DNA from: Candidatus Anaerobiospirillum pullistercoris
GTDB taxonomy: Bacteria; Pseudomonadota; Gammaproteobacteria; Enterobacterales; Succinivibrionaceae
NCBI GenBank assembly: GCA_019114785.1
Contig: DXEV01000094.1
Coordinates: 1-37,133 of the forward strand
Reading direction: 5' to 3'
Length of the DNA: 37,133 nt
Under the pieces are notes generated by a model, which saw nothing but the letters and a program-made list of their open reading frames with translations, was not told the DNA's origin and searched no databases. Within the stretch, counting starts at the first letter, position 1, and every line of letters begins with the position of its first letter. The translations under genes and the position numbers were made by a program. Positions 14,597-21,610 of the stretch are shown piece after piece.

Positions 14597-16316
14597 TCTC
14601 AAACTCCAGCTTGGTCAGGAAAGGATACTCAGCGCCAAAGACCTTTACGCACTCTTCCCACTGAGTACGGTTAAACTCATCATGGCCAATGGCATACAAG
14701 AGCTTACGGGACTTATCATCAGACCAGTCGCCGCCGCCGTCCTCGTAACCGGAGGCTCTAAACACCGTGAACCACTTGCGCACCAGCATGTAGGGATAGG
14801 TAAAGCGCATCTTGATCTTCTGACCACGAGCTGGTTCATACAGCATGCGGTGCATATCGTAGTCTGAGACCGGATAGTAGCAGCGCAGATACTCCTCTCC
14901 GCCACAATGCAGACTGTTAATCCAACGCTGCGCACGGCAGTTAAAGAAGAACTCACTTGCCACAGCCTTGACTGCCTTTTGGTAGGCAGCAGGGTCACGC
15001 AAGATGTTCCTGACCTCGTAGAGCACCGCTCTTGTTAAGTACTTGACAGGGTTAGAGCGATCGCCTAAATTGAAGTTGTAGAGCGCTTGCTTTACAAACT
15101 CTTTGCCTGCCCAGTACACATCGTAGATGTCGTGTTCTATCTGACCGCTGAACTCGTCAATGGAGTCGACTTCGGTGAAGTAAGGGCCCCATTCGGCTCC
15201 CCAACGGGAACCGATGACGGTAAACAGAATGCCACTCTGGTTACGAGCAAAGAACTCAGTGACCAGCTCTTTGTTATACTTGTCGCAGCTCTCTGGAGCT
15301 TTAAAGAGCTGGTCGCTGTGATTTGCCATCTCGTTAACGATGACAAACTCAGCGAAGCGGTGGATCCACTCATAAGGGATTCCAATCGCGCCATCTTTCA
15401 TAGCGAATTGGCAGACGCCCTTGTAATCATGCTTAGCATTGCTGCTTAAGCGACCTTGCAGCCATGTAAAGTCATAGCGCAGGTCAGAAGGCTTGCCATT
15501 GATTACGCTAACCTCAAGACCTAAGCTCTTGAGCTTGTCTGCAAAGTCAAAGCGCGTCGTCCCCTCTTTGTCGCTAGAGCTCCAGTCTTGAGCCTGACCA
15601 GCTTGAGCAGTCTGCGCAACTTGCTCTTGCTTGCCTTGAGCCTGACCCTCTTGAGCTTGAGCCTCTTGCTCGTTAGCTAGCTGGTCGCTTCCAGAAGGCC
15701 CACTTGAGGAGAGAGAAGAGTTTGAAGGTGAATGTGAACGCTGTTCAAATTCATTGATCATAGATCTAACTCTAACAGTCATAGATCTAAGGGCCTCGTT
15801 GAGCGGCATATTTAAGCCATTCTCAAGGGGTGGATTAGTAGGGGTATTAGTAGGGGTACTTGTAGGGGTATTAGTAGGGTTAGTTGTAGGGTTATTGGTA
15901 GGGGTAATAGCAGGGTTAGTTGTAGGGTTAGTTACAGGGTCACTATCACCCTCTGGGCGCTGAACTTCATTAGCAGAAAGTAAGCGGTCAAGTCCGGTCT
16001 GGGTTAATTTTACGACGCGAGTATTAGCGCCGAAAGCGGTCGTAGTATGCTCGGCTGTGATATAGCCCTTGGCCTGCAGGCGCTTAAAGGCATCGCGCAG
16101 AGTAGCTTCAGTAATCTTAAGGTCAGCTACAGCCTGCTTGTTGGTATACACGCAAGGTTGAGTTCCGTCCTTGGTTAAAACCACCAGACGCGAAAAGAGC
16201 TTAAGCTCAGATGGCGCAAAGTCCATGAACTTCAGCGGATTCAGGTTGCGGCTTGGAGCCTTTTGCTCCTTTTGCCCCTCACCTTTAGCAGTGTGAGCCG
16301 TTGCGGTCTTGCTCAT
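14589..16316 (-). CDS. Phage replication initiator, winged-helix, with TNP repeat (575 aa)
   Basis: I choose the ATG at 16316 (MSKTATAH), eight bases after AGAGG; the longer frame needs a TTG. Residues about 24-115 form a winged helix of the phage replication-protein kind (TNKQAVADLKITEATLRDAFKRLQAKGYITA). About 127-160 is a Thr-Asn-Pro tetrapeptide repeat encoded by tandem 12-bp DNA repeats. After a Gln/Ala/Ser-rich linker, a C-terminal domain of about 350 residues is unrecognised. First in the replication operon, ahead of helicase and primase, it occupies the position of lambda O. In lambda the origin iterons lie inside O between the DNA-binding and helicase-loading parts, and the repeats here are in the same place. 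It is much longer than O (299 residues). Confidence 0.75.
   Translation of the reverse strand: MSKTATAHTAKGEGQKEQKAPSRNLNPLKFMDFAPSELKLFSRLVVLTKDGTQPCVYTNKQAVADLKITEATLRDAFKRLQAKGYITAEHTTTAFGANTRVVKLTQTGLDRLLSANEVQRPEGDSDPVTNPTTNPAITPTNNPTTNPTNTPTSTPTNTPTNPPLENGLNMPLNEALRSMTVRVRSMINEFEQRSHSPSNSSLSSSGPSGSDQLANEQEAQAQEGQAQGKQEQVAQTAQAGQAQDWSSSDKEGTTRFDFADKLKSLGLEVSVINGKPSDLRYDFTWLQGRLSSNAKHDYKGVCQFAMKDGAIGIPYEWIHRFAEFVIVNEMANHSDQLFKAPESCDKYNKELVTEFFARNQSGILFTVIGSRWGAEWGPYFTEVDSIDEFSGQIEHDIYDVYWAGKEFVKQALYNFNLGDRSNPVKYLTRAVLYEVRNILRDPAAYQKAVKAVASEFFFNCRAQRWINSLHCGGEEYLRCYYPVSDYDMHRMLYEPARGQKIKMRFTYPYMLVRKWFTVFRASGYEDGGGDWSDDKSRKLLYAIGHDEFNRTQWEECVKVFGAEYPFLTKLEFENV
15758..15790. repeat. Paired direct repeats, 21 bp apart
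   Basis: TCATAGATCTAA occurs at 15758-15769 and again at 15779-15790. The two start positions are 21 bp apart, two helical turns. Each contains the palindrome AGATCT. They lie beside the 12-bp array within the initiator gene and could be protein-binding sites of an origin. Confidence 0.6.
15841..15948. repeat. Tandem 12-bp repeats inside the initiator gene (candidate ori iterons)
   Basis: Eight units of 12 bp, consensus GGGKTATTAGTA, run without a gap from 15841 to 15936. Partial units flank them (15827-15840 and 15937-15948). On the minus strand they encode T-N-x-P tetrapeptides. The G-run and TA-step pattern is kept at bases that need not be fixed by the amino acids. This is compatible with a role at DNA level but is not proof. 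Confidence 0.8.
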
Positions 16317-16370
16317 AATAAAAGCCTCTTTCAAGGTGTTATAATCATGTTAGATAAGCCTGTTGGCGCT

Positions 16371-16376
16371 AGTATA
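16371..16376 (-). promoter_or_regulatory. Candidate -10 box for the replication operon
   Basis: TATACT on the minus strand lies about 55 bases upstream of the initiator ATG. No good -35 is seen; a CTATAG dyad falls there instead, so the promoter may be activated or controlled through that site. Another possible -10 (TATAAC, minus strand) lies near 16343. Confidence 0.3.
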
Positions 16377-16391
16377 CGCTGTACACCAGCT

Positions 16392-16498
16392 CTATAGCCC
16401 AGACAGACCTAACAGTGCTCACGATGGTTAATCGTATGGCTATAGTGTCGATCTTAAATGAGCTGAATGCAAACCCTTTTAAGTGGCCATCTATAGCC
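16392..16498. promoter_or_regulatory. Three CTATAGCC operator-like sites between the divergent operons
   Basis: CTATAGCC appears at 16392-16399, inverted at 16438-16445, and again at 16491-16498. The sites are about 48-51 bp apart. Two of them share the longer TGGCTATAG. They lie in the 320-base space between the leftward replication operon and the rightward repressor gene, where a lambda-type repressor would bind. No other gene-like feature is present in this gap. Confidence 0.45.
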
Positions 16499-16566
16499 AA
16501 CTTAGAAATCAAAGCCGCATTCTTATGCCATTTTTACAGCGAAAATATTTTTTAAAAAATTTTTGC

Positions 16567-16595
16567 TTGCGTGATCACTGTCTCATGTGTATATA
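16567..16595 (+). promoter_or_regulatory. Candidate repressor-gene promoter
   Basis: TTGCGT (16567-16572), a 17-base spacer and TATATA (16590-16595) form the promoter. An A/T tract (16548-16564) lies upstream, and the 8-bp palindrome GTGATCAC (16571-16578) sits across the spacer as a possible operator. The transcript carries a small CGACC/GGTCG hairpin (16612-16626) immediately before the AAGGAG of the repressor. Confidence 0.5.
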
Positions 16596-16639
16596 TGGCG
16601 GCTTTGAACCCCGACCATTAAGGTCGAAGGAGACAAACA

Positions 16640-18361
16640 ATGACCGATGCAAAGAAAGAAGGCGTCAAACAGTCTTCTGCAAGCAAGCGCTCTGCGAATA
16701 AGCGGGCGTCTAAAGCTAAGGCCGCAGATACCGGCAAAAGGCAGGTTGATGAGGCGGCAGTGCTTCAACCTGAGGAAATGAAGATCTACCCAAAGGGCTA
16801 TGGTCAAGGCAAGAAAGGCGGGCGATATGGCAGCTATGACCATGGCACCAAGGGTCAGGTGCTCTACAACAAGAATGTGCAGCATCAGCTGCCAACCTCG
16901 TTTAGGGATGAGGTAGGGCGCGAGTACACCATTGATAGTGAAGGCAAGCGGCGCTATTTGGTAGAAGAGCCGCATACCATTCAGGACGTCAAGAACAACC
17001 TTGTCTTCTTGCGTCTAAAGAAGGGCTTCTCTCAGGCAGGTTTCTCTAGAGCTCTGGGCGTATCGCAGCCGCTGCTTTGCTTATGGGAAAAGGCAAACAA
17101 TTCAGCTTTCTGCACCTTTGAGTACGTAGGCAAGCTTGCTGAGCTGCTAGAAACTGAGCCTAAGTACATAGACCGCTCTGGACTGCGCTACATCACTATT
17201 GCCGATGAGGGTGCGCATGCTTCGGAGAAGGACTCAACGTCGTACATCGTAAGGCTCTATCACCCTCCGGTATCAGTCCCAGAGGTTAAGCAGAACCTTT
17301 GCTATTACCGTCTAAAGGCAGGCATGGGGCTCAAAGAAGCAGCTATGGCCGCTCATGTGGACTCTCACACTTTTGAGCTCTGGGAAAACACTATGAGCAA
17401 AGAGATGTTCCCTGACCCACTTATTTATGGCTTAGCCGTGACTCTTCACTGTCCTGTGGAGGATTTAAACGAGTATGGCATCACAGACAAAGATGAGCCT
17501 GTAAACATTCCACTGTGTGAGCCAGCAGCGCTTAAGCCTAGCCCAGAGACTTTGCGCGACCTAAAGAATAACCTGCGCTACTATCGTGAGCGCGGTGGTT
17601 TGTCCTTGCGTGAGGCTGCCTACAAGTTCTCTATTACAGCTCAACAATATTGCGCATGGGAAAATCTGAACAATAACGAGTTCTTTCCTGAGAGCCTGCT
17701 GCAAAAGGTGGCTAGCGAGTTCAAAGCGCCGCTAAAGCACTTGTCTATCATCTTAGGCAGCACTATCTTCATAAGAGAGCCACAATTTAGCAGCGCTGCC
17801 AAACCTGAGTCTGCTGCGTTTACGGATGAACCTACAGCAATGGATACAGGGGTTAAGGCTGGTGCCAACTGGGCTGACGATCTCTTAGGTATCGACCAAG
17901 CCCCTTACTCTGGTGCGCCTCGTAGCTTAGACCCATCTAGACCTAACGCCACGGCTCTGAGCCGTCTTGAGCCTATCTGCAATGCGTCAGGTAGCGGTTC
18001 ATCCGTCAAGGCCAAAGAGCAGACAGATATATTTAAGCTCACAGGTTGGGCTCCTTTATGCGACCACTACGCTTGCGCGAGAGTGGAGGGCAATAGCATG
18101 CAGCTATCTGATGGTAGCGGCATTATCAGCGGTGATGTGGTAATCATCAACTTAGCTGAGCGCGACCCGTCTTTGCTTGATGGCAGAATCGTATGCGTGG
18201 CTTTTGCCGATGGTTCACTTTGGGTGCGGCGTCTAAAGCGCGAGAACTCAGGCTTTAGGCTGATCTGCGATAACCCTGCCTACTCTGGGCACCAGCTTAG
18301 CTTAGGCACTAATGGCAGCATCGTAGGACGCGTTATGACCACGTTGCATGCTATCTTCTAA
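16640..18361 (+). CDS. Lysogeny repressor with three HTH modules and S24-type C-terminus (573 aa)
   Basis: AAGGAG lies seven bases before the ATG at 16640. After a basic, Lys/Ser/Ala-rich head come three related modules near residues 115-180, 213-280 and 303-370. Each has the form [VL]KxNLxxxRxKxG[FGL]S, a helix-turn-helix and WE, as in XRE domains. The last 110 residues match the S24/LexA-CI peptidase fold, with EGNSM (Ser486) as nucleophile region. The partner position, Lys in LexA TVKRLKK and CI FTFKKL, reads WVRRLKR here, giving Arg530. No Ala-Gly or Cys-Gly cleavage pair is evident in the linker. RecA-stimulated self-cleavage may thus be lost, leaving antirepressors to induce the phage. 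Normal CI repressors are about 230 residues. Confidence 0.85.
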   Translation: MTDAKKEGVKQSSASKRSANKRASKAKAADTGKRQVDEAAVLQPEEMKIYPKGYGQGKKGGRYGSYDHGTKGQVLYNKNVQHQLPTSFRDEVGREYTIDSEGKRRYLVEEPHTIQDVKNNLVFLRLKKGFSQAGFSRALGVSQPLLCLWEKANNSAFCTFEYVGKLAELLETEPKYIDRSGLRYITIADEGAHASEKDSTSYIVRLYHPPVSVPEVKQNLCYYRLKAGMGLKEAAMAAHVDSHTFELWENTMSKEMFPDPLIYGLAVTLHCPVEDLNEYGITDKDEPVNIPLCEPAALKPSPETLRDLKNNLRYYRERGGLSLREAAYKFSITAQQYCAWENLNNNEFFPESLLQKVASEFKAPLKHLSIILGSTIFIREPQFSSAAKPESAAFTDEPTAMDTGVKAGANWADDLLGIDQAPYSGAPRSLDPSRPNATALSRLEPICNASGSGSSVKAKEQTDIFKLTGWAPLCDHYACARVEGNSMQLSDGSGIISGDVVIINLAERDPSLLDGRIVCVAFADGSLWVRRLKRENSGFRLICDNPAYSGHQLSLGTNGSIVGRVMTTLHAIF

Positions 18362-18384
18362 CCTTACCTATCCTAGTAACTGCG

Positions 18385-18408
18385 AAGGGGCTTTTTGGCC
18401 CCTTTTTT
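18385..18408 (+). terminator. Strong terminator after the repressor gene
   Basis: AAGGGGC (18385-18391) and GCCCCTT (18398-18404) form a perfect 7-bp stem with a 6-base loop followed by a T run. It ends the repressor transcript and insulates the early rightward operon. Confidence 0.9.
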
Positions 18409-18560
18409 ATTGTCTATAAGGCTTAAACCGTGACTTTCCAGCTCGAGCTTATATCTGGGTCGTGTCTAAATGTGGCTTTTGCGCTGCTTTATGGTTATAT
18501 ACACATATTTTATCTTATGTCAAGATGGGCAAATTTGGCTTATTTACTAGGGCTAGCGCG

Positions 18561-18952
18561 TAAGTGTAAAGGTGGTTACGCATGAAGTGCAGTAAGAATT
18601 TGGGCCAAGTAGGGGCTTTTGACGTGGCTGGGATATGAGTTTGTTCTATTTTGGGGCAATATACGCTATATTATCCTAGCGTTAAATCACTTAACCCGAA
18701 ACTAAGTGTAAAGCAAGTGCTTTTTGTTGTTGATAAGAATGGCATAAGAATGCACTATGCAGACTAAGTGTAAGCTTTGATTTGTGTTTGCAAATTGTGT
18801 ATGCCCTAATGTAGCACTCAAAAAGTACGTTTTTCTGTATATTTCTGCGTGTTAGCTAAGGCTAACCATAGAATAAGCTTAAATTGTTGTTAGTCATACA
18901 TTTTTGCTTAAAATTGAGCCTAGACTACACAAGGGCTGCAAGCTAAGTGTAA
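18561..18952 (+). repeat. Four TAAGTGTAA direct repeats in the leader of the rightward operon
   Basis: TAAGTGTAA starts at 18561, 18703, 18765 and 18944, all in the same orientation. It is preceded by C in the last three. Copies 3 and 4 are followed by T/A-rich sequence, and related AAATTGTTGTT blocks occur at 18881 and 18957. The sites are scattered over 390 bases between the repressor terminator and the first early gene, where operators, arm-type sites or iterons would be expected. Confidence 0.55.
18887..18914 (+). promoter_or_regulatory. Candidate early rightward promoter
   Basis: TTGTTA (18887-18892) and TAAAAT (18909-18914) have a 16-base spacer. They match the sigma-70 consensus at 4 and 5 of 6 positions. 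A TAAGTGTAA repeat lies just downstream of the predicted start and could be a repressor site. Confidence 0.35.
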
Positions 18953-19033
18953 ACCTCAAATTGTTGTTTTTGCTCCTGAGGCAGCAAAAAACTTATTGCC
19001 ATTTAATAGCAGTTGGATGACTATAGAGCCACG

Positions 19034-19114
19034 TCAAACGCATCACACGTTTGAGCCGTGTTGCGTCAGGCGCTAGCTCATCACCCTGATGATATGACGT
19101 TAACTTGAGCTAGC
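19034..19114 (+). other. Two strong hairpins in the early leader
   Basis: TCAAACG (19034-19040) pairs with CGTTTGA (19048-19054) over a 7-base loop. GCTAGCTCA (19072-19080) pairs with TGAGCTAGC (19106-19114), with an inner ATCA/TGAT stem. Neither has a U-tract, so they are not simple terminators. They lie 27-40 bases ahead of the first early ribosome binding site. Confidence 0.55.
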
Positions 19115-19154
19115 CTTGGCGCTGTCCTAACAACAAACACAGGAGCCACCTAAC

Positions 19155-19259
19155 ATGAAAATCTTTGACTACTGCATCATCTTTTGTCTGCATCTTCTGA
19201 GCGTTGCTACGGTGGCTTTTGTCTTTTTTCTTTTATGTGACTTTGTGGAGAGCTTATAA
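19155..19259 (+). CDS. 34-residue single-pass membrane peptide
   Basis: A short ORF with AGGAG nine bases before the ATG at 19155. Its stop TAA is directly followed by the ATG of the exonuclease gene (TAAATG), so the two are translationally coupled. The peptide has a short polar start (MKIFDY), a hydrophobic stretch of about 24 residues rich in Phe, Leu, Val and Cys, and an acidic end (CDFVESL). It fits a single inner-membrane helix. Lambda carries small regulatory or toxic peptides (cIII, kil) in the comparable early region, but I see no sequence match to them. It could also act simply as a leader peptide. Confidence 0.6.
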   Translation: MKIFDYCIIFCLHLLSVATVAFVFFLLCDFVESL

Positions 19260-20399
19260 ATGGACGCCCCTCTCGTGCCCCAAGATGAGTTGCTGTTCTT
19301 TCAGCCTCATTACCAACAGCTGCACCAAAAGCGTTTAGATGCAATCACCTCTATGGAAATGACCTTAACCAACGAGCTGGTTGCTAAAGGCAACATCATG
19401 AACGCTTCTGAGCTTGCTAAGTTACAAAACAGCCTTTGGCTGGTGAAGCGTCTTAAGGGCTTATCTGGTAGCACCATTGCTACTGTGGTTGGGCTTAACG
19501 ATTGGCAAACCCCTTACGATTTATGGCTTGAGTACACCATGAAAAAGGAGCATAGCCAAGTTCAGACCGCCGCTCAAGAATGGGGGCACCGCTTAGAGCC
19601 TGTGATCGCCCAGAAGTATGCTGACCAGTTAGGTTGCCAACTGATGGAAGTAGGCCTGCAACAGTGCCGTGATTACCCATTCTTGCTGGGTTCCTTAGAT
19701 CGTGCAGTCCTTGATACGGATGGCAAGCCTTGTAAGGTTCTTGAGATCAAGACCGCTGCTGCCAACCATGCCACTCAAGAGACGGATGAGGACGGCACTG
19801 CTATTAAGGCTTGGGGCTCAGGCAACGTTTACCACTCTGATGGCTCTCTTGCTATTCAAGATAGCCAAGTGCCAAAGCAGTACATCATGCAGGTCATGTG
19901 TTACATGATTGTGACGGGCTTGCGTCAGGCTGATGTAGCAGTGTTGATGAATACCAACACGTTCCGGATCTTTACTGTGGACTTTGATGCAGACATTGCT
20001 CGCATGATGATCAAGGCCGCCGACCGATTCTGGTGCCAAAACGTCCTTGATGAGGTACCGCCTACCATGAAGGAAGAGGACGCCAAGGCCTTAGAGGTAG
20101 AAAAGGACAAAGCCGTCGAGGCCAATTCTGATATTGAGTCTGCTTTAACTGAGCTCAAAGAAGTGCAGCTCAATATCAAGGACTTGAGCCAACGCGAAAA
20201 AGAGCTCAGGGATCAGGTTCTGGGCTTTATGGGTAACGCCGCAAAGCTTACTGCCAACGGCAAATGTCTTGCCACTTATACCATGTGCAAGGGGCGCGAG
20301 TCCTTTAACTCAAAGCGTTTCTCTCTTGAGTATCCTGAGCTTTACGCCTCGTATATGGAACAAGGCCCATCCTATCGCCGTTTTGTGATTAAGAAGTAA
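19260..20399 (+). CDS. YqaJ/lambda-exonuclease-type recombination nuclease (379 aa)
   Basis: This is a 5'-3' double-strand DNA exonuclease of phage recombination modules. The fold markers are in order: LSGSTIATVVGLN...TPYDLW (about 67-89), WGHRLEPVIAQKY with Glu113, FLLGSLDRAV with Asp147, LEIKT with Glu162 and Lys164, and VPKQYIMQVMCYM near 204-216. These are the Mg-binding and catalytic residues of the PD-(D/E)xK type. The C-terminal 90 residues add a charged coiled-coil segment. The start is the ATG at 19260, coupled to the small membrane ORF. The RecT gene follows after nine bases, the usual exonuclease-annealase pair. Confidence 0.9.
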   Translation: MDAPLVPQDELLFFQPHYQQLHQKRLDAITSMEMTLTNELVAKGNIMNASELAKLQNSLWLVKRLKGLSGSTIATVVGLNDWQTPYDLWLEYTMKKEHSQVQTAAQEWGHRLEPVIAQKYADQLGCQLMEVGLQQCRDYPFLLGSLDRAVLDTDGKPCKVLEIKTAAANHATQETDEDGTAIKAWGSGNVYHSDGSLAIQDSQVPKQYIMQVMCYMIVTGLRQADVAVLMNTNTFRIFTVDFDADIARMMIKAADRFWCQNVLDEVPPTMKEEDAKALEVEKDKAVEANSDIESALTELKEVQLNIKDLSQREKELRDQVLGFMGNAAKLTANGKCLATYTMCKGRESFNSKRFSLEYPELYASYMEQGPSYRRFVIKK

Positions 20400-20408
20400 G
20401 GAGTATTT

Positions 20409-21593
20409 ATGCAACCTCTCAACCCCAATGTTATGCCACCGGCTCAGATGCCGACGGCTATGTTTCCAGGCTCTATACCAATGGAGCCTAATAGTGGTTT
20501 TTCTCATGACGGCCGCATGCTTGCGCAGCCTATGCCTATGAACGCCGCTCCTAATATGCAGTCGCCTATGCCAATGCCTCAAGATATGCCTTGGCAGGGT
20601 GCAGTGCAGGTTAATCAGGCCCAACCAATGGTTGCCTCACCAGTAGATCCAGCAGTAGTGCCTTTAGAGCCACAAATCACTCAAAAGGTGCACATTAACT
20701 CAACTATCAAGGCGGAACAGACCTTTAAGCTTGATGAAGAGCTCTGGGCCTTAGCTAAGAGTATCTCTAATTCAGTCTTTGTTCCTACTTGCATCCGTAG
20801 TACACAGGTCAGTGACCACACCGGAGACGTGTATTTGCTGATGCTTAGAGCTCGCAGCTTAGGCCTATCTGCTACTCAGGCTTTTTCTGAGCTGTACGTG
20901 ATCACCTCTAAGAATGGTGATGCCAAAATCGGCATGTATGTTAAGACTAAAGCCGCTATCTGCGCTGCTTATGGCGAGTGGTCTGTAGACATGTTGCCTG
21001 ATGGTAGTGCTTGCGCTAAAGGCAAGCGTTACAGCAATGGACAGGTGAAAGAAGTTGTCTACAGCGTTAACACCGCTGCTGCACGTGGCATGGTTCGGAT
21101 GAACAACCAAGGCCAGTTAGTTGGTGTTGGCTCTTGGGCCGACAAGCTCGAGGACATGATGCGAACCAGAGCTTTAGGCCGCTTGCTTGATGCCTTATTC
21201 CCTGACGTGATTAGTGGCGTGGTATCGATGGATGAGCTCAATGATGATGACTATGAGCGCTCTTTACGGCAAAGCTTAGAGCCGCTGCCTGCTGCTGCCC
21301 AGACTGCGCAACAAGCTGCCCCTTCTCCGCAAGTGCAGGTTGCAGAAGATAGGGCCGCTGGAGGCGTAAGCGCGCCTGATGGCGACATCAGTTTAGCAGC
21401 TGCCGTATCTAAGACTAGACGCGCCAAGCGCTCAACTAAGGCCACACCTCCTGAGGTGATAGAGGTAGCACCAGTACCACAAGAACTGACGCCGCCTCAA
21501 GTGCCACCAGCAGGCGGGTTATTGTCACCGATTGCGCCACAACCAGAGGCAGTTCCTGAGCCTAACCCTTTTGTCGCCCCTAACATTAACTAA
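20409..21593 (+). CDS. RecT-family single-strand annealing protein (394 aa)
   Basis: It anneals complementary single strands and partners with the exonuclease just upstream. The RecT core spans residues about 100-275: LLMLRARSLGLSATQAFSELYVI, then KTKAAICAAYGEW, then WADKLEDMMRTRALGRLLDALFPDVISGVVSMDEL. It is longer than the typical 270 residues because of a Met/Pro/Gln-rich head of about 60 residues and a Pro/Ala-rich tail of about 115. Both tails look disordered. AAGGAG lies five bases before the ATG. The next gene encodes an SSB-like protein whose acidic tip could recruit RecT. Confidence 0.85.
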   Translation: MQPLNPNVMPPAQMPTAMFPGSIPMEPNSGFSHDGRMLAQPMPMNAAPNMQSPMPMPQDMPWQGAVQVNQAQPMVASPVDPAVVPLEPQITQKVHINSTIKAEQTFKLDEELWALAKSISNSVFVPTCIRSTQVSDHTGDVYLLMLRARSLGLSATQAFSELYVITSKNGDAKIGMYVKTKAAICAAYGEWSVDMLPDGSACAKGKRYSNGQVKEVVYSVNTAAARGMVRMNNQGQLVGVGSWADKLEDMMRTRALGRLLDALFPDVISGVVSMDELNDDDYERSLRQSLEPLPAAAQTAQQAAPSPQVQVAEDRAAGGVSAPDGDISLAAAVSKTRRAKRSTKATPPEVIEVAPVPQELTPPQVPPAGGLLSPIAPQPEAVPEPNPFVAPNIN

Positions 21594-21610
21594 TTCGGAG
21601 CCCTTTTATT

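Larger units (their letters stand above)
18409..19154. other. Long non-coding regulatory region before the recombination operon
   Basis: This stretch of about 745 bases has no convincing gene. It contains the four TAAGTGTAA repeats, a candidate plus-strand promoter (TTGTTA 18887-18892, 16-base spacer, TAAAAT 18909-18914), and a CGCTA/TAGCG dyad near 18669-18683. Two strong hairpins lie at 19034-19114. It is unusually A/T-rich next to its coding neighbours. Confidence 0.6.

Noticed and set aside
15841-15948. CRISPR-like array
   Set aside because: The repeats are contiguous 12-bp units without spacers and lie within a coding frame.
15754-15963. Plus-strand frame encoding a Val/Gly/Leu-rich hydrophobic repeat
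   Set aside because: It arises from the 12-bp repeats read on the wrong strand; no start signal and fully inside the initiator gene.
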